64,000 nt of DNA from Enterobacter hormaechei ATCC 49162 (GCF_001875655.1 NZ_MKEQ01000002.1:744001-808000); one strand, 5' to 3'. Shown: positions 1-9,270, numbered from the stretch's first letter. The notes: a model not told the origin generated them from the letters alone. Numbers and translations are program-made.

Positions 1-841
1 GTTCCACGCCGATCACCAGCTTGCCCTCGTTGGCAAAGTTAAGCGGGTCTAGCCCTAAGAGTTCGCACAGCCCGCGTACGGCAGGCTTAACGGGCAGGCC
101 GCGCTCGGTCAGCTCAATCCCGCAGCCGCTGCTTGCGGCAAATTCGTGTACCACGGCATTCACGCCGCCTCGCGTGGCATCGCGCAGGGCTTTTACGCCC
201 GGCATGTCGCGCAGCGCCTGGATCAGCGGCGTGAGTACTGCGCAGTCGCTGCGAAGCTCGCCATCCAGCCCTAAGCCTTCGCGCAGGTTAAGAATAGTCG
301 CTCCGTGGCAGCCCAGCGTGCCGCTGACAATCAGCACGTCGCCTGCGCAAAGCTGCTGCGCGCCCCAGTGAATGCCGGCGGGGATCGCCCCCATGCCAGC
401 GGTGTTGATGAAAAGCTTATCCGCCGCGCCGCGCTGTACCACCTTGGTATCCCCGGTCACGATGGCGATACCCGCCTCGCGGGCGGTGCGCGCCATGCTG
501 TTGACCACCGCCGTGAGGGTCTCCATCGGTAGACCTTCTTCAAGGATAAACCCGCAGGAGAGGTAGCGCGGAAGGGCACCGCTGACGGCGACGTCGTTTG
601 CCGTGCCGCAGACGGCGAGCTTGCCGATATCGCCGCCCGGGAAGAACAGCGGGTCAATCACATAGCTGTCGGTGGAGAAGGCCAGCCTGTCGCCGTGTGC
701 GGTGAGCGTTGAGAGCGCGATGCGCGCCTGATCCTCCTGCTCGGCGAGCCAGGGGTTATCAAAGGCGTCCATGAACAGCCGGTTAATCAGCTGCTGCATC
801 GCCTGTCCACCGCTTCCGTGCGCCATTTCCACCGTGTTCAT
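1..841 (-). CDS. hypE: HypE, carbamoyl dehydratase of hydrogenase maturation (C-terminus outside window)
   Basis: HypE uses ATP to dehydrate the thiocarboxamide that HypF builds on its C-terminal cysteine, giving the thiocyanate that supplies the cyanide ligands of the [NiFe] iron. About 280 residues are visible, starting MNTVEMAHGSGGQAM, typical of the PurM/AIR-synthase-like family; E. coli HypE has about 336 residues, so roughly the last 55, including the terminal PRIC-type cysteine motif, lie beyond base 1. The ATG overlaps the hypD stop in an ATGA arrangement (TGA at 838-840), so translation is probably coupled. It is the last visible gene of hypABCDE; in E. coli fhlA follows. Confidence 0.95.
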   Translation of the reverse strand, partial: MNTVEMAHGSGGQAMQQLINRLFMDAFDNPWLAEQEDQARIALSTLTAHGDRLAFSTDSYVIDPLFFPGGDIGKLAVCGTANDVAVSGALPRYLSCGFILEEGLPMETLTAVVNSMARTAREAGIAIVTGDTKVVQRGAADKLFINTAGMGAIPAGIHWGAQQLCAGDVLIVSGTLGCHGATILNLREGLGLDGELRSDCAVLTPLIQALRDMPGVKALRDATRGGVNAVVHEFAASSGCGIELTERGLPVKPAVRGLCELLGLDPLNFANEGKLVIGVE

Positions 842-1959
842 GCTTCACACTCCTGGTTGCGATATTGATACCACGCGGCGCATGCCCCTTCGGAAGAGAC
901 CATCAGCGCGCCAAACGCGGTTTGCGGGTTACAGGCGTTGCCAAATAACGGGCAGTGATGAGGTTTACATTTGCCGGTGAGTACGTCGCCACAGCGGGCG
1001 CGGGGATCGTCGCACACCTGTTGCGGCTGCGGGCGGAAATGCGCTTCGGCGTCGAACGCGCGATACGCGGGCGTCAGGTGTACGCCGGATCCGGTAATCA
1101 GCCCCAGTCCGCGCCACTCGCTGTCGCCTTCGACGCTAAACACGTCGGCGATTGCCTGCTGTGCCCGTCTGTTTCCTGCATCGGGCACCACGCGACGATA
1201 CTGATTTTCCACCGTACTCAGGGCCGCTATTTTCTGCTCAACCAGCATGGCCACGCCTTGCAGTAGATCAAGTGGCTCGAAACCAGCCACCACTAACGGA
1301 CGATTGTACTGTTCAGCGATAAAACCGTAGGCTTCTGTGCCAATCACCATGCTGACGTGGCCTGGCGCCAGAAACGCATCGATACCGTTATCCGGCGCTT
1401 CAAGCAGGCTGCGCAGCGTGGGAATAAGCGTGATGTGCTGGCAGAAAAAGTAAAAGTTAGTGACGTTGCGGGCTTTCGCCTGCTGGATCGTGATGGCGGT
1501 GGCGGGCATGGTGGTCTCAAAACCCAGCCCGAAAAAGACGACCTTGCGCTCAGGGTTATCCATTGCCAGCGTCAGGGCATCCATCGGCGAGTAGACGATC
1601 CGCACGTCCGCGCCGCGCGCCTTCGCCTGGAGCAGCGAGCCATTTTTCCCCGGTACGCGCATGGCGTCGCCAAAGGTGCAAAAAATCACACCGGGGCGGC
1701 TGGCGATGTCGAGACAGCTGTCGATACGCCCCATCGGCAGCACGCACACCGGGCAGCCGGGGCCGTGGATAAACTCGATGTTCTCCGGCAGCAGCTGGTC
1801 GAGGCCAAATTTAAAGATGGCGTGGGTGTGTCCGCCGCACACCTCCATGATCCGCAACGGTTTTTCTTGCGTGTAGTCCAGCAGCGACGCGCGGGTTTTC
1901 AGGCGTTCGATAAGCTGTAACACCTGCTCAGGTGCGCGATATTCATCAACGTAACGCAT
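838..1959 (-). CDS. hypD: HypD, Fe-S scaffold for Fe(CN)2CO assembly
   Basis: HypD forms a complex with HypC on which the Fe(CN)2CO group of [NiFe] hydrogenase is assembled. The 373-residue protein carries the expected conserved motifs: CGGHTH beginning at Cys41, GPGCPVC with Cys69 and Cys72, and a C-terminal cysteine-rich stretch (about residues 317-344) that holds the [4Fe-4S] cluster in the family. Full length against E. coli. It lies 3 bases downstream of hypC and its stop overlaps the hypE start, consistent with one operon. Confidence 0.97.
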   Translation of the reverse strand: MRYVDEYRAPEQVLQLIERLKTRASLLDYTQEKPLRIMEVCGGHTHAIFKFGLDQLLPENIEFIHGPGCPVCVLPMGRIDSCLDIASRPGVIFCTFGDAMRVPGKNGSLLQAKARGADVRIVYSPMDALTLAMDNPERKVVFFGLGFETTMPATAITIQQAKARNVTNFYFFCQHITLIPTLRSLLEAPDNGIDAFLAPGHVSMVIGTEAYGFIAEQYNRPLVVAGFEPLDLLQGVAMLVEQKIAALSTVENQYRRVVPDAGNRRAQQAIADVFSVEGDSEWRGLGLITGSGVHLTPAYRAFDAEAHFRPQPQQVCDDPRARCGDVLTGKCKPHHCPLFGNACNPQTAFGALMVSSEGACAAWYQYRNQECEA

Positions 1960-1962
1960 GGG

Positions 1963-2235
1963 TTATCGCTCCTCGCCGTACAGGAGCGCACCCACGTCCG
2001 GCTCGACGTCAAACATATTCTGTAGCGCGTCCAGCGTGTCGCGGGCTTCCTCCTCATTAATTACGCTCATGGCAAACCCCACGTGGACCAGCACCCACTG
2101 GCCGAGTCGCGAGGCACCCGTTTCATCGGTGCTGCCCACCAGCGTCAGATCGACGTCGCGCAGGATGCCACAGACCTCCACTTTGGCCTGATTACCGTCG
2201 ATGGAATGAATTTGTCCGGGGACGCCTATGCACAT
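1963..2235 (-). CDS. hypC: HypC, hydrogenase maturation chaperone
   Basis: Small chaperone (90 residues) that binds HypD and then the hydrogenase-3 large-subunit precursor through its N-terminal cysteine. The protein begins MCIGVPGQI, so the essential Cys2 of the HypC/HupF family is present. The start codon lies inside the 3' end of hypB: the two genes overlap by 10 bases (2226-2235) in different frames, as in E. coli, suggesting translational coupling. HypC normally serves HycE; its paralogue HybG, which serves hydrogenases 1 and 2, is not in this window. Confidence 0.97.
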   Translation of the reverse strand: MCIGVPGQIHSIDGNQAKVEVCGILRDVDLTLVGSTDETGASRLGQWVLVHVGFAMSVINEEEARDTLDALQNMFDVEPDVGALLYGEER

Positions 2236-3089
2236 CGTTCGCTCTCCAGCCAGTTCAGCCAGCCGTCCATCCCGTCGCCGCGCGTGGCGGATACCAGCAG
2301 GATCTCAATATCCGGGTTCACTTCCCGGGCGTAAGCCAGGCACTTATCCACGTCGAAATTCAGGTACGGCAGCAGGTCGACCTTGTTCAGCAGCATAAGG
2401 GAGGCGGCGGCAAACATATGCGGGTACTTCAGCGGCTTGTCTTCCCCTTCGGTGACGGAGAGCACCGCCACTTTATGCCGCTCGCCGAGGTCGAAGCTTG
2501 CCGGACACACCAGGTTGCCGACGTTTTCAATAAACAGGATGCCGTTATCCGCCAGCGGCAGACGCGGAGCGGCGTCGGCGATCATCTGCGCGTCCAGGTG
2601 GCAGCCTTTTCCGGTGTTGACCTGAATCGCGGGCGTACCGGTTTCGCGGATGCGCGCCGCGTCGTTAACGGTTTGCTGGTCCCCTTCGATAACGGCGCAG
2701 GAGACGCGTTTATTCAGCCGTTTGAGCGTTTCGGTCAGCAGGGTGGTTTTGCCGGAGCCGGGGCTGGAAACCAGGTTCAGCACCAGCTGTTTGCGCGCGG
2801 CAAAGCGGGCGCGGTTGCGGGCGGCGAGCTGGTTATTTTTGTCCAGCACGTTGATCTCCACCTCCAGCATCTGGCGCTGGCTGATGCCCGGCGCGTGGGT
2901 ACCCGCTTCGCCGTAACCGTAATGCAGGTCGCCCGCGTCGGAACGCTGCGGCGCAAAGGTGATGCCGGTCAGGGCCGCCGCGGGACGCGGGGCAGGGGAA
3001 AAGGGCGCGGAACGAAACGCGGAGTGGGGACGGTGTTCATCCCCTTCTATATACAGGTTGCCTTCGGCGCAACCGCAGGTACTACACAT
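2226..3089 (-). CDS. hypB: HypB, nickel-binding GTPase
   Basis: HypB is the GTPase that, with HypA, loads nickel into the large-subunit precursor. The 287-residue protein starts [11 protein letters not shown], the N-terminal CxxCGC high-affinity nickel site, followed by a linker and a SIMIBI-class G domain with the P-loop [10 protein letters not shown]. The second metal site of the G domain is also visible as Cys-His in GKGCHLDA and the Cys in NLVCPASF. It sits 3 bases after hypA and overlaps hypC. No histidine-rich stretch is present, so this is the non-storage form of HypB, as in E. coli. Confidence 0.97.
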   Translation of the reverse strand: MCSTCGCAEGNLYIEGDEHRPHSAFRSAPFSPAPRPAAALTGITFAPQRSDAGDLHYGYGEAGTHAPGISQRQMLEVEINVLDKNNQLAARNRARFAARKQLVLNLVSSPGSGKTTLLTETLKRLNKRVSCAVIEGDQQTVNDAARIRETGTPAIQVNTGKGCHLDAQMIADAAPRLPLADNGILFIENVGNLVCPASFDLGERHKVAVLSVTEGEDKPLKYPHMFAAASLMLLNKVDLLPYLNFDVDKCLAYAREVNPDIEILLVSATRGDGMDGWLNWLESERCA

Positions 3090-3092
3090 ACT

Positions 3093-3443
3093 TTACTCCT
3101 TCTCGATTTCGAGGCGTTGGATCTGCATACCGTCATCTGCCACGATGCGTAGCCCGCTGCTCTGGCACTGCGGACAGCGCTGCACCTTCGATGACAGCAG
3201 CGTGACGTACTCCTGACACTGCTCGCACCAGCACTCTGCCTGCTGCTCTTCAATATGCAGCTCGCAGCCTTCCGCCAGCGTGCCGCGGCACACCAGCTCA
3301 AAACAGAAGGTGAGGGCGCTGGTCTCGACGCAGGAAAACGCCCCGACCTTCAGCCAGACGCCGGTCACGCGCTTCGCATGATTTTGCACTGCCTGCTGTT
3401 CGATAAGTTCCAGTGCCCGCTGGCAGAGGGTGATTTCGTGCAT
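3093..3443 (-). CDS. hypA: HypA, nickel metallochaperone
   Basis: HypA delivers nickel to hydrogenase-3 together with HypB and SlyD. The protein has 116 residues and begins MHEITLCQ, keeping His2, the nickel ligand of the family. A zinc-ribbon follows near residues 71-97 (CWCEQC ... CPQC). It is the first gene of the minus-strand hyp operon and diverges from hycA; a near-consensus sigma-54 promoter lies 30-46 bases before its ATG (3473-3489). Confidence 0.97.
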   Translation of the reverse strand: MHEITLCQRALELIEQQAVQNHAKRVTGVWLKVGAFSCVETSALTFCFELVCRGTLAEGCELHIEEQQAECWCEQCQEYVTLLSSKVQRCPQCQSSGLRIVADDGMQIQRLEIEKE

Positions 3444-3472
3444 GACGCCTCCTCAATGATTTGCGCCAGTAA

Positions 3473-3489
3473 ATGCAATAACGGTGCCA
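3473..3489 (-). promoter_or_regulatory. Sigma-54 promoter of hypABCDE
   Basis: Reading the minus strand there is TGGCAC, five bases, then TTGCAT: an exact -24/-12 pattern with GG and GC separated by 10 bases. It points at hypA, 30 bases from the start codon. In E. coli the corresponding promoter is activated by FhlA with formate and IHF. Confidence 0.88.
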
Positions 3490-3524
3490 GCTTGATTTGT
3501 GTTACGGCGTGACGATGTCAATGC

Positions 3525-3545
3525 TGTCGAAATGACACGTCGACA
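3525..3545. promoter_or_regulatory. Probable FhlA upstream activating site between hypA and hycA
   Basis: An inverted repeat TGTCGA-N9-TCGACA lies midway between the two divergent sigma-54 promoters, and further TGTCA/TGACA-like half sites flank it (around 3515-3520 and 3554-3560). In E. coli FhlA binds this intergenic region to activate both hyc and hyp. The position and symmetry are seen; the assignment to FhlA is inferred from synteny. Confidence 0.6.
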
Positions 3546-3603
3546 CCGCGGCGGTGACAGTGCCAGTCTCGATAAAAATCATTTAAATCAACGTATTAAA
3601 AAC

Positions 3604-3619
3604 TGGCACGAAATCTGCT
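3604..3619 (+). promoter_or_regulatory. Sigma-54 promoter of hycABCDEFGHI
   Basis: TGGCAC-GAAAT-CTGCT matches the -24/-12 consensus with the required 10-base GG to GC spacing; only the first T of TTGC is changed. It lies 36 bases before the hycA start codon at 3655 and faces away from the hypA promoter. Confidence 0.85.
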
Positions 3620-3654
3620 TAACAGCCGCTAACTCCATTAACCGGATACCTTTT

Positions 3655-4119
3655 ATGACTATTTGGGAAATTAGCGAAAAAGCGGATTACATCGCGCAAC
3701 GTCATCAGCAGCTTCAGGAGCAATGGCACCTGTACTGCAACTCACTGATTCAGGGGATCACGCTGTCGAAGGCCCATCTGCACCACGCCATGAGCTGTGC
3801 GGCACAGGGGGATATGCGTTTTGTTCTGTTTGGTCACTTTACGATTTACGTCACCCTGGCGGAGACCTTCAACAGCCACACGATTGAGTACTACGTCGAG
3901 ACGAAAGAGGGCGACAGGTACTGTATCGCCCGGGCGCAGCTGATGGCGGACGGCATGGTGGACGGTCACGTCAGCAACCGCGATCGCCAGCAGGTGCTGG
4001 AGCACTATCTGGAGAAAATCGCGCCGGTTTACCACGGCCTCTACGCTGCCGTTGAGCACGATCGGCCAGTCAACCTGAAACAGCTGATCGACGGAAAATC
4101 CTCCGCGAACGTGGCCTGA
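3655..4119 (+). CDS. hycA: HycA, repressor of the formate regulon
   Basis: HycA (154 residues here) counteracts FhlA-dependent activation and so tunes formate hydrogenlyase synthesis. The sequence MTIWEISEKADYIAQRHQQL continues collinear with E. coli HycA over its full length. The ATG at 3655 was chosen over the in-frame upstream start at 3499 because the latter lies upstream of the sigma-54 promoter at 3604-3619. No recognisable DNA-binding domain is visible; the family acts through FhlA rather than as a known operator-binding protein. First gene of the hyc operon. Confidence 0.93.
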   Translation: MTIWEISEKADYIAQRHQQLQEQWHLYCNSLIQGITLSKAHLHHAMSCAAQGDMRFVLFGHFTIYVTLAETFNSHTIEYYVETKEGDRYCIARAQLMADGMVDGHVSNRDRQQVLEHYLEKIAPVYHGLYAAVEHDRPVNLKQLIDGKSSANVA

Positions 4120-4191
4120 AAAGCGAGTGTCGAGAAGTGTCGATAAGACAGTTTTTTTCGTCAAAAATGACCATCACCAGAGGATGACCCG

Positions 4192-4800
4192 GTGAACCGT
4201 TTTGTAATTGCTGACTCGACGGTCTGTATTGGCTGTCGAACCTGTGAGGCGGCGTGCTCGGAAACGCATCGCCTGCACGGGCTACAGTCCATGCCGCGCC
4301 TGCGCGTCATGCGTAATGAGAAAGAGTCTGCTCCGCAGCTCTGCCACCACTGTGAAGATGCCCCGTGCGCGGGCGTCTGTCCCGTCAATGCCATCACCCG
4401 CGTTGACGGCGCGGTACAGCTGAACGAAAGCCTGTGCGTGAGCTGCAAGCTGTGCGGCATCGCCTGTCCGTTCGGTGCCATTGAGTTTTCCGGTAGCCGT
4501 CCGCTGCATATTCCGGCGAATGCCAATACCCCGAAAGCGCCGCCTGCGCCACCGGCTCCGGCACGCGTGAGCACGCTGCTGGACTGGGTGCCCGGCATCC
4601 GCGCTATCGCGGTGAAGTGCGACCTGTGCAGCTTCGATGAGCAGGGTCCGGCCTGCGTGCGGACCTGTCCGACCCGGGCGCTGGTGCTGGTCAACATCCG
4701 CGACATTGCCCGCACCAGCAAACGCAAGCGCGAGCTGACCATTAATACCGACGTCGGCGATCTTTCGCTGTTGCAGGCGCTTAACGAGGGGGCGAAATGA
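4192..4800 (+). CDS. hycB: HycB, four-cluster ferredoxin-like subunit of formate hydrogenlyase
   Basis: HycB links formate dehydrogenase H (FdhF) to the hydrogenase-3 complex by electron transfer. The 202-residue protein contains four Cys clusters, beginning with CIGCRTCEAAC near residue 12, then CHHCEDAPCAGVC, CVSCKLCGIAC and CDLC...C, which would hold four [4Fe-4S] clusters. There is a proline/alanine-rich insert around residues 108-123. Translation starts at GTG (4192) behind an AGAGGA ribosome site. The stop overlaps the hycC start in an ATGA arrangement. Confidence 0.95.
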   Translation: MNRFVIADSTVCIGCRTCEAACSETHRLHGLQSMPRLRVMRNEKESAPQLCHHCEDAPCAGVCPVNAITRVDGAVQLNESLCVSCKLCGIACPFGAIEFSGSRPLHIPANANTPKAPPAPPAPARVSTLLDWVPGIRAIAVKCDLCSFDEQGPACVRTCPTRALVLVNIRDIARTSKRKRELTINTDVGDLSLLQALNEGAK

Positions 4801-6611
4801 ACGCGATTGTGATGATGACCAGCGGCGTGGCCTGGTTTGCCGCCGCCGCTGTCCTGGCGCCGATGGTCTCCTTTAATAAAACGTTGAGCGGCTGGATCGC
4901 CGGTATCGGCGGGGCGGTCGGCAGCCTGATGACGCTGGCAGCGGGCGGCGTTGTCCTGATCGACGGCCAGTCCGTCGACACCATTATCCCGCTGATTCAC
5001 CACGCCGTTGAGCTTACGCCGCTGAACGCCATCTGGCTGGTCACATTTGGCCTCTGCGGGCTGTTTATCAGCCTGTTTAATATCGACTGGCACCGCCATC
5101 CGCACACCAAAGTCAACGGCCTGCTGGTCAATCTGCTGATGGCCGCCGCGGTCTGTACGGTTATCGCCAGCAACCTTGGCGCGCTGGTGGTGATGGCTGA
5201 AATCATGGCCCTGTGCGGCGTGTTCCTGACCGGATGCAGCGCTTCCGGCAAGCTGTGGTTTGCGCTTGGACGCCTCGGCACGCTGCTGCTGGCGCTGGCC
5301 TGCTGGCTGGTGTGGCAGCGTTTCGGTACGCTGGATTTTGCCGCGCTGAACGGACAAATGCTGGGCAATGACGTCTGGCTGTTGGGCGTAGTCGGTTTTG
5401 GCCTGCTGGCCGGGATTATCCCGCTGCACGGCTGGGTCCCGCAGGCGCATGCGAATGCCTCTGCCCCCGCCGCCGCGCTGTTTTCTACGGTGGTGATGAA
5501 GGTCGGTCTGTTCGGCATCCTGACGATAACCCTGACGGGCGGCCAGCCACCGCTGTGGTGGGGCGTGGCGCTGCTGATTGCGGGGATGATCACCGCATTT
5601 GTCGGCGGTCTGTACGCCCTGATGGAGCACAATATTCAGCGCCTGCTGGCCTACCACACCCTGGAGAACATCGGGATCATCCTGCTCGGTATGGGCGCGG
5701 GCGTCACCGGGCTGGCGCTGAATCAACCGGCGCTGATTGCCGCCGGGTTTATCGGCGGTCTGTATCACCTCGTCAACCACAGCCTGTTTAAAAGCACCCT
5801 GTTCCTCGGGGCGGGCAGCGTCTGGTTCCGCACCGGTCATCGGGATATCGAAAAGCTTGGCGGCATCGGCAAAAAGATGCCCGTCATTTCGCTGGCGATG
5901 CTGGTCGGGCTGATGGCGATGGCCGCACTGCCACCGCTGAACGGCTTTGCCGGAGAGTGGGTGATTTACCAGTCCTTCTTTGCGCTCGGCCAGAGTGAGG
6001 CGTTTATCGGACGTTTACTCGGCCCGCTGCTGGCGGTGGGTCTGGCAATCACCGGCGCGCTGGCGGTGATGTGCATGGCGAAAGTCTATGGCGTCACCTT
6101 CCTCGGCGCACCGCGCACCCGCGAAGCGGAAAACGCCTGCTGTGCCCCGGTACTGATGTGTGCCAGCGTGGTCGCGCTGGCGCTGTGCTGCATCGCGGGC
6201 GGGGTAGCCGCGCCGTGGCTGCTGCCGCTGCTGGGCCATGCCATTCCGCTGCCGCTGGCGACGGCACATACCGTCGTCTCCCAGCCGATGATGGCGCTGC
6301 TGCTGATTGCCGCGCCGCTGCTGCCGTTCGTGCTGATGCTGTTCTTCAGACGCGACCGTCTCGCCTCCCGCTCGCGCGGCGCGGCGTGGGCCTGTGGTTA
6401 CGAACACGAGCAGTCGATGGTCATCACCGCCCACGGTTTCGCCATGCCGGTGAAGGAGAACTTTGCCGCCGTGCTGAAGCTGCGCCACTGGCTGAACCCG
6501 GTGGGCTGGGTCCCTGGCTGGCAGGGTGCCGCCGTGCCCGTGCTGTTCCGCCGCCTGGCGCTGATCGAGCTGGCGGTGCTGGTGGTGATTGTCATTTCAC
6601 GAGGAGCCTGA
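4797..6611 (+). CDS. hycC: HycC, large antiporter-like membrane subunit of formate hydrogenlyase
   Basis: HycC is the multi-spanning membrane subunit related to NuoL/MrpA-type antiporter proteins that anchors the hydrogenase-3 arm and may couple it to ion movement. At 604 residues it has the length of E. coli HycC. Many hydrophobic segments and the polar positions of the proton_antipo_M family are seen, for example the histidines in GGLYHLVNHSLFKSTLF near residues 320-336. It overlaps hycB by 4 bases, and one base separates its stop from the hycD ATG. Confidence 0.96.
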   Translation: MNAIVMMTSGVAWFAAAAVLAPMVSFNKTLSGWIAGIGGAVGSLMTLAAGGVVLIDGQSVDTIIPLIHHAVELTPLNAIWLVTFGLCGLFISLFNIDWHRHPHTKVNGLLVNLLMAAAVCTVIASNLGALVVMAEIMALCGVFLTGCSASGKLWFALGRLGTLLLALACWLVWQRFGTLDFAALNGQMLGNDVWLLGVVGFGLLAGIIPLHGWVPQAHANASAPAAALFSTVVMKVGLFGILTITLTGGQPPLWWGVALLIAGMITAFVGGLYALMEHNIQRLLAYHTLENIGIILLGMGAGVTGLALNQPALIAAGFIGGLYHLVNHSLFKSTLFLGAGSVWFRTGHRDIEKLGGIGKKMPVISLAMLVGLMAMAALPPLNGFAGEWVIYQSFFALGQSEAFIGRLLGPLLAVGLAITGALAVMCMAKVYGVTFLGAPRTREAENACCAPVLMCASVVALALCCIAGGVAAPWLLPLLGHAIPLPLATAHTVVSQPMMALLLIAAPLLPFVLMLFFRRDRLASRSRGAAWACGYEHEQSMVITAHGFAMPVKENFAAVLKLRHWLNPVGWVPGWQGAAVPVLFRRLALIELAVLVVIVISRGA

Positions 6612-6612
6612 C

Positions 6613-7536
6613 ATGAGTCTGTTACTGGCAATTCTTCAGGCGCTGGTGCTGTTCGCCGCCGCGCCGCTGCTGTCGGGCATCACGCGCGTGGCGCGCGCCC
6701 GGCTGCACAACCGTCGCGGGCCTGGCGTGCTTCAGGAGTACCGCGATCTCTTCAAACTGCTCTCCCGTCAGAGCGTCGCGCCGGATGCCGCAGGCTGGGT
6801 GTTCCGCCTGACGCCGTTCGTGATGGTGGGCGTGATGCTGACCATCGCCACCGCGCTGCCGGTGGTGACGGTGGGTTCGCCGCTGCCCGTGCTGGGCGAT
6901 CTGATTACGCTGATCTACCTCTTCGCCATCGCCCGTTTCTTCTTTGCGATTGCGGGCCTGGACACCGGCAGCCCGTTTACGGGTATCGGCGCCAGCCGCG
7001 AGGCGATGCTCGGCGTGCTGGTGGAGCCAATTCTGCTGCTGGGGCTGTGGGTGGCGGCGCAGGTAGCAGGTTCGACCCACATCAGTTTTATCACCGACAC
7101 CGTTTACCACTGGCCGGTTTCACGTTCTCTCCCGCTGTTCCTGGCGCTCTGCGCCTGCGCGTTCGCCACCTTTATCGAGATGGGCAAGCTGCCGTTCGAT
7201 CTCGCGGAAGCGGAGCAGGAATTACAGGAGGGGCCGCTCACCGAGTACAGCGGCTACGGCTTTGCGGTGCTGAAGTGGGGCATCAGCCTCAAGCAGCTGG
7301 TGGTGTTGCAGATGTTCGTCGGCGTTTTCTTCCCGTGGGGGCAGATGTCGCACTTCTCTGCGGGCGGCCTGCTGCTGGCCGTGGTGGTGGCTGCGCTCAA
7401 GCTGCTTATCGGCGTGCTGGTGATTGCCCTGTTTGAAAACAGCATGGCGCGCCTGCGTTTTGTCGAAACGTCACGCATCACCTGGGCCGGTTTTGGTTTT
7501 GCATTTTTAGCGTTCGTCTCCTTGCTGGTGGCGTGA
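6613..7536 (+). CDS. hycD: HycD, NuoH-like membrane subunit of formate hydrogenlyase
   Basis: HycD (307 residues) is the membrane subunit homologous to NuoH of complex I that holds the peripheral arm. The start MSLLLAILQALVLFAAAPLL is followed by eight or so hydrophobic segments, and the acidic loop EMGKLPFDLAEAEQELQEGPLTEYSG is the typical NuoH-family signature facing the hydrogenase arm. The ATG at 6613 is preceded by GAGGAG and lies one base after the hycC stop. An in-frame start further upstream lies within hycC and is not needed. Confidence 0.95.
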   Translation: MSLLLAILQALVLFAAAPLLSGITRVARARLHNRRGPGVLQEYRDLFKLLSRQSVAPDAAGWVFRLTPFVMVGVMLTIATALPVVTVGSPLPVLGDLITLIYLFAIARFFFAIAGLDTGSPFTGIGASREAMLGVLVEPILLLGLWVAAQVAGSTHISFITDTVYHWPVSRSLPLFLALCACAFATFIEMGKLPFDLAEAEQELQEGPLTEYSGYGFAVLKWGISLKQLVVLQMFVGVFFPWGQMSHFSAGGLLLAVVVAALKLLIGVLVIALFENSMARLRFVETSRITWAGFGFAFLAFVSLLVA

Positions 7537-7551
7537 TTAAAGAGAGTGTTT

Positions 7552-9261
7552 ATGTCTGAAGAAAAGAAAGGTCAGCAGTATCTCGCCGCATTGCATCAGG
7601 CTTTCCCGGGCGTGGTGCTCGAGGAGTCCTGGCAAACCAAAGACCAGGTAACCGTCACCATTAAGGTGAACTACCTGCCGGAGGTGGTGGAGTTTCTCTA
7701 CTACCAGCAGGGCGGCTGGCTGTCAGTACTGTTCGGCAACGACGAGCGCCAGCTGTGCGGCAACTATGCGGTGTACTACGTGATGTCGATGGAGCAGGGC
7801 GAGAAGTGCTGGATCACCGTGCGCGTCGAAGTCGACCCGAACAAGCCGGAGTACCCGTCCGTTACGCCGCGCGTGCCTGCCGCCGTCTGGGGCGAGCGCG
7901 AAGTGCGCGACATGTACGGCCTGGTACCGGTTGGCCTGCCGGACGAGCGTCGTCTGGTGCTGCCGGACGACTGGCCGGATGAACTCTATCCGCTGCGCAA
8001 AGACAGCATGGACTACCGCCAGCGTCCGGCGCCGACCACCGACAGCGAAACCTACGAGTTCATCAACGAGCTGGGCAGCAAGAAGAATAACGTGGTGCCG
8101 ATCGGCCCGCTGCACGTGACCTCCGACGAACCGGGACACTTCCGCCTGTTCGTCGACGGCGAGAACATCATCGACGCCGACTACCGCCTGTTCTACGTCC
8201 ACCGCGGCATGGAAAAGCTGGCGGAGACCCGCATGGGCTACAACGAAGTCACGTTCCTCTCTGATCGCGTGTGCGGCATCTGCGGCTTCGCCCACAGCAC
8301 CGCCTACACCACCTCGGTGGAAAACGGCATGGGGATCGTGGTGCCGGAGCGCGCGCAGATGATCCGCGCCATCCTGCTGGAGGTGGAGCGCCTGCACTCG
8401 CACCTGCTGAACCTCGGCCTGGCGTGCCACTTCGTCGGCTTTGACTCCGGGTTTATGCAGTTCTTCCGCGTGCGTGAAGCGTCGATGAAAATGGCAGAAA
8501 TTCTTACCGGGGCGCGTAAAACCTACGGCCTGAACCTGATCGGCGGGATCCGCCGCGACCTGCTGAAGGACGACATGATCCAGACCCGCCAGCTGGCGCA
8601 GCAGATGCGCCGGGACGTGCAGGAGCTGGTGGACATGCTGCTCAGCACGCCAAACATCGAGCAGCGCACCGTCGGCATCGGTCGTCTTGACCCTGAAATC
8701 GCCCGCGACTTCAGCAACGTCGGCCCGATGGTACGCGCCAGCGGTCACGCCCGCGATACCCGCGCCGATCATCCGTTCGTCGGCTACGGCCTGCTGCCGA
8801 TGACCGTGCACAGCGAGCAGGGCTGCGACGTCATCTCCCGCCTCAAGGTGCGCATCAACGAGGTGTTCACCGCCCTGAACATGATTGACTTCGGTCTCGA
8901 TAACCTACCCGGCGGCCCACTGATGGTGGAGGGCTTCACCTACATTCCAAACCGCTTTGCCCTCGGCTTTGCCGAAGCGCCGCGCGGGGATGACATCCAC
9001 TGGAGCATGACCGGCGACAACCAGAAGCTTTACCGCTGGCGCTGCCGCGCGGCCACTTACGCCAACTGGCCAACCCTGCGCTATATGCTGCGCGGCAACA
9101 CTGTCTCTGACGCGCCGCTGATCATCGGAAGCCTCGACCCGTGCTACTCCTGCACCGACCGCATGACCGTAGTGGACGTGCGCAAGAAGAAAAGCCAGGT
9201 GGTGCCGTACAAAGAGCTTGAGCGCTACAGCATCGAGCGTAAGAACTCGCCGCTGAAATAA
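7552..9261 (+). CDS. hycE: HycE, [NiFe] large subunit of hydrogenase 3 (precursor)
   Basis: HycE is the catalytic subunit that reduces protons to H2. The protein has 569 residues, the same as E. coli. The N-terminal part (about 1-170) is the NuoC-like domain and the rest the NuoD-like catalytic domain. Both Ni-binding CxxC motifs are present: RVCGIC (about Cys241/Cys244) and DPCYSC (about Cys531/Cys534). After the second motif, the Arg-Met bond in TDRMTVV matches the site at which HycI removes the C-terminal tail of 32 residues. ATG at 7552 was preferred over GTG at 7546 because it matches the E. coli start and follows AAGAGAG. Confidence 0.97.
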   Translation: MSEEKKGQQYLAALHQAFPGVVLEESWQTKDQVTVTIKVNYLPEVVEFLYYQQGGWLSVLFGNDERQLCGNYAVYYVMSMEQGEKCWITVRVEVDPNKPEYPSVTPRVPAAVWGEREVRDMYGLVPVGLPDERRLVLPDDWPDELYPLRKDSMDYRQRPAPTTDSETYEFINELGSKKNNVVPIGPLHVTSDEPGHFRLFVDGENIIDADYRLFYVHRGMEKLAETRMGYNEVTFLSDRVCGICGFAHSTAYTTSVENGMGIVVPERAQMIRAILLEVERLHSHLLNLGLACHFVGFDSGFMQFFRVREASMKMAEILTGARKTYGLNLIGGIRRDLLKDDMIQTRQLAQQMRRDVQELVDMLLSTPNIEQRTVGIGRLDPEIARDFSNVGPMVRASGHARDTRADHPFVGYGLLPMTVHSEQGCDVISRLKVRINEVFTALNMIDFGLDNLPGGPLMVEGFTYIPNRFALGFAEAPRGDDIHWSMTGDNQKLYRWRCRAATYANWPTLRYMLRGNTVSDAPLIIGSLDPCYSCTDRMTVVDVRKKKSQVVPYKELERYSIERKNSPLK

Positions 9262-9270
9262 GGACTCGCC

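Noticed and set aside
4161..5840. Minus-strand open frame of 559 codons opposite hycB and hycC
   Set aside because: The sequence is low-complexity, rich in Gln/His/Arg, and opposite two genes with clear families. It is a high-GC shadow frame.
7723..8811. Minus-strand frame of 362 codons opposite hycE
   Set aside because: Shadow of hycE; rich in Val/His/Arg with no family.
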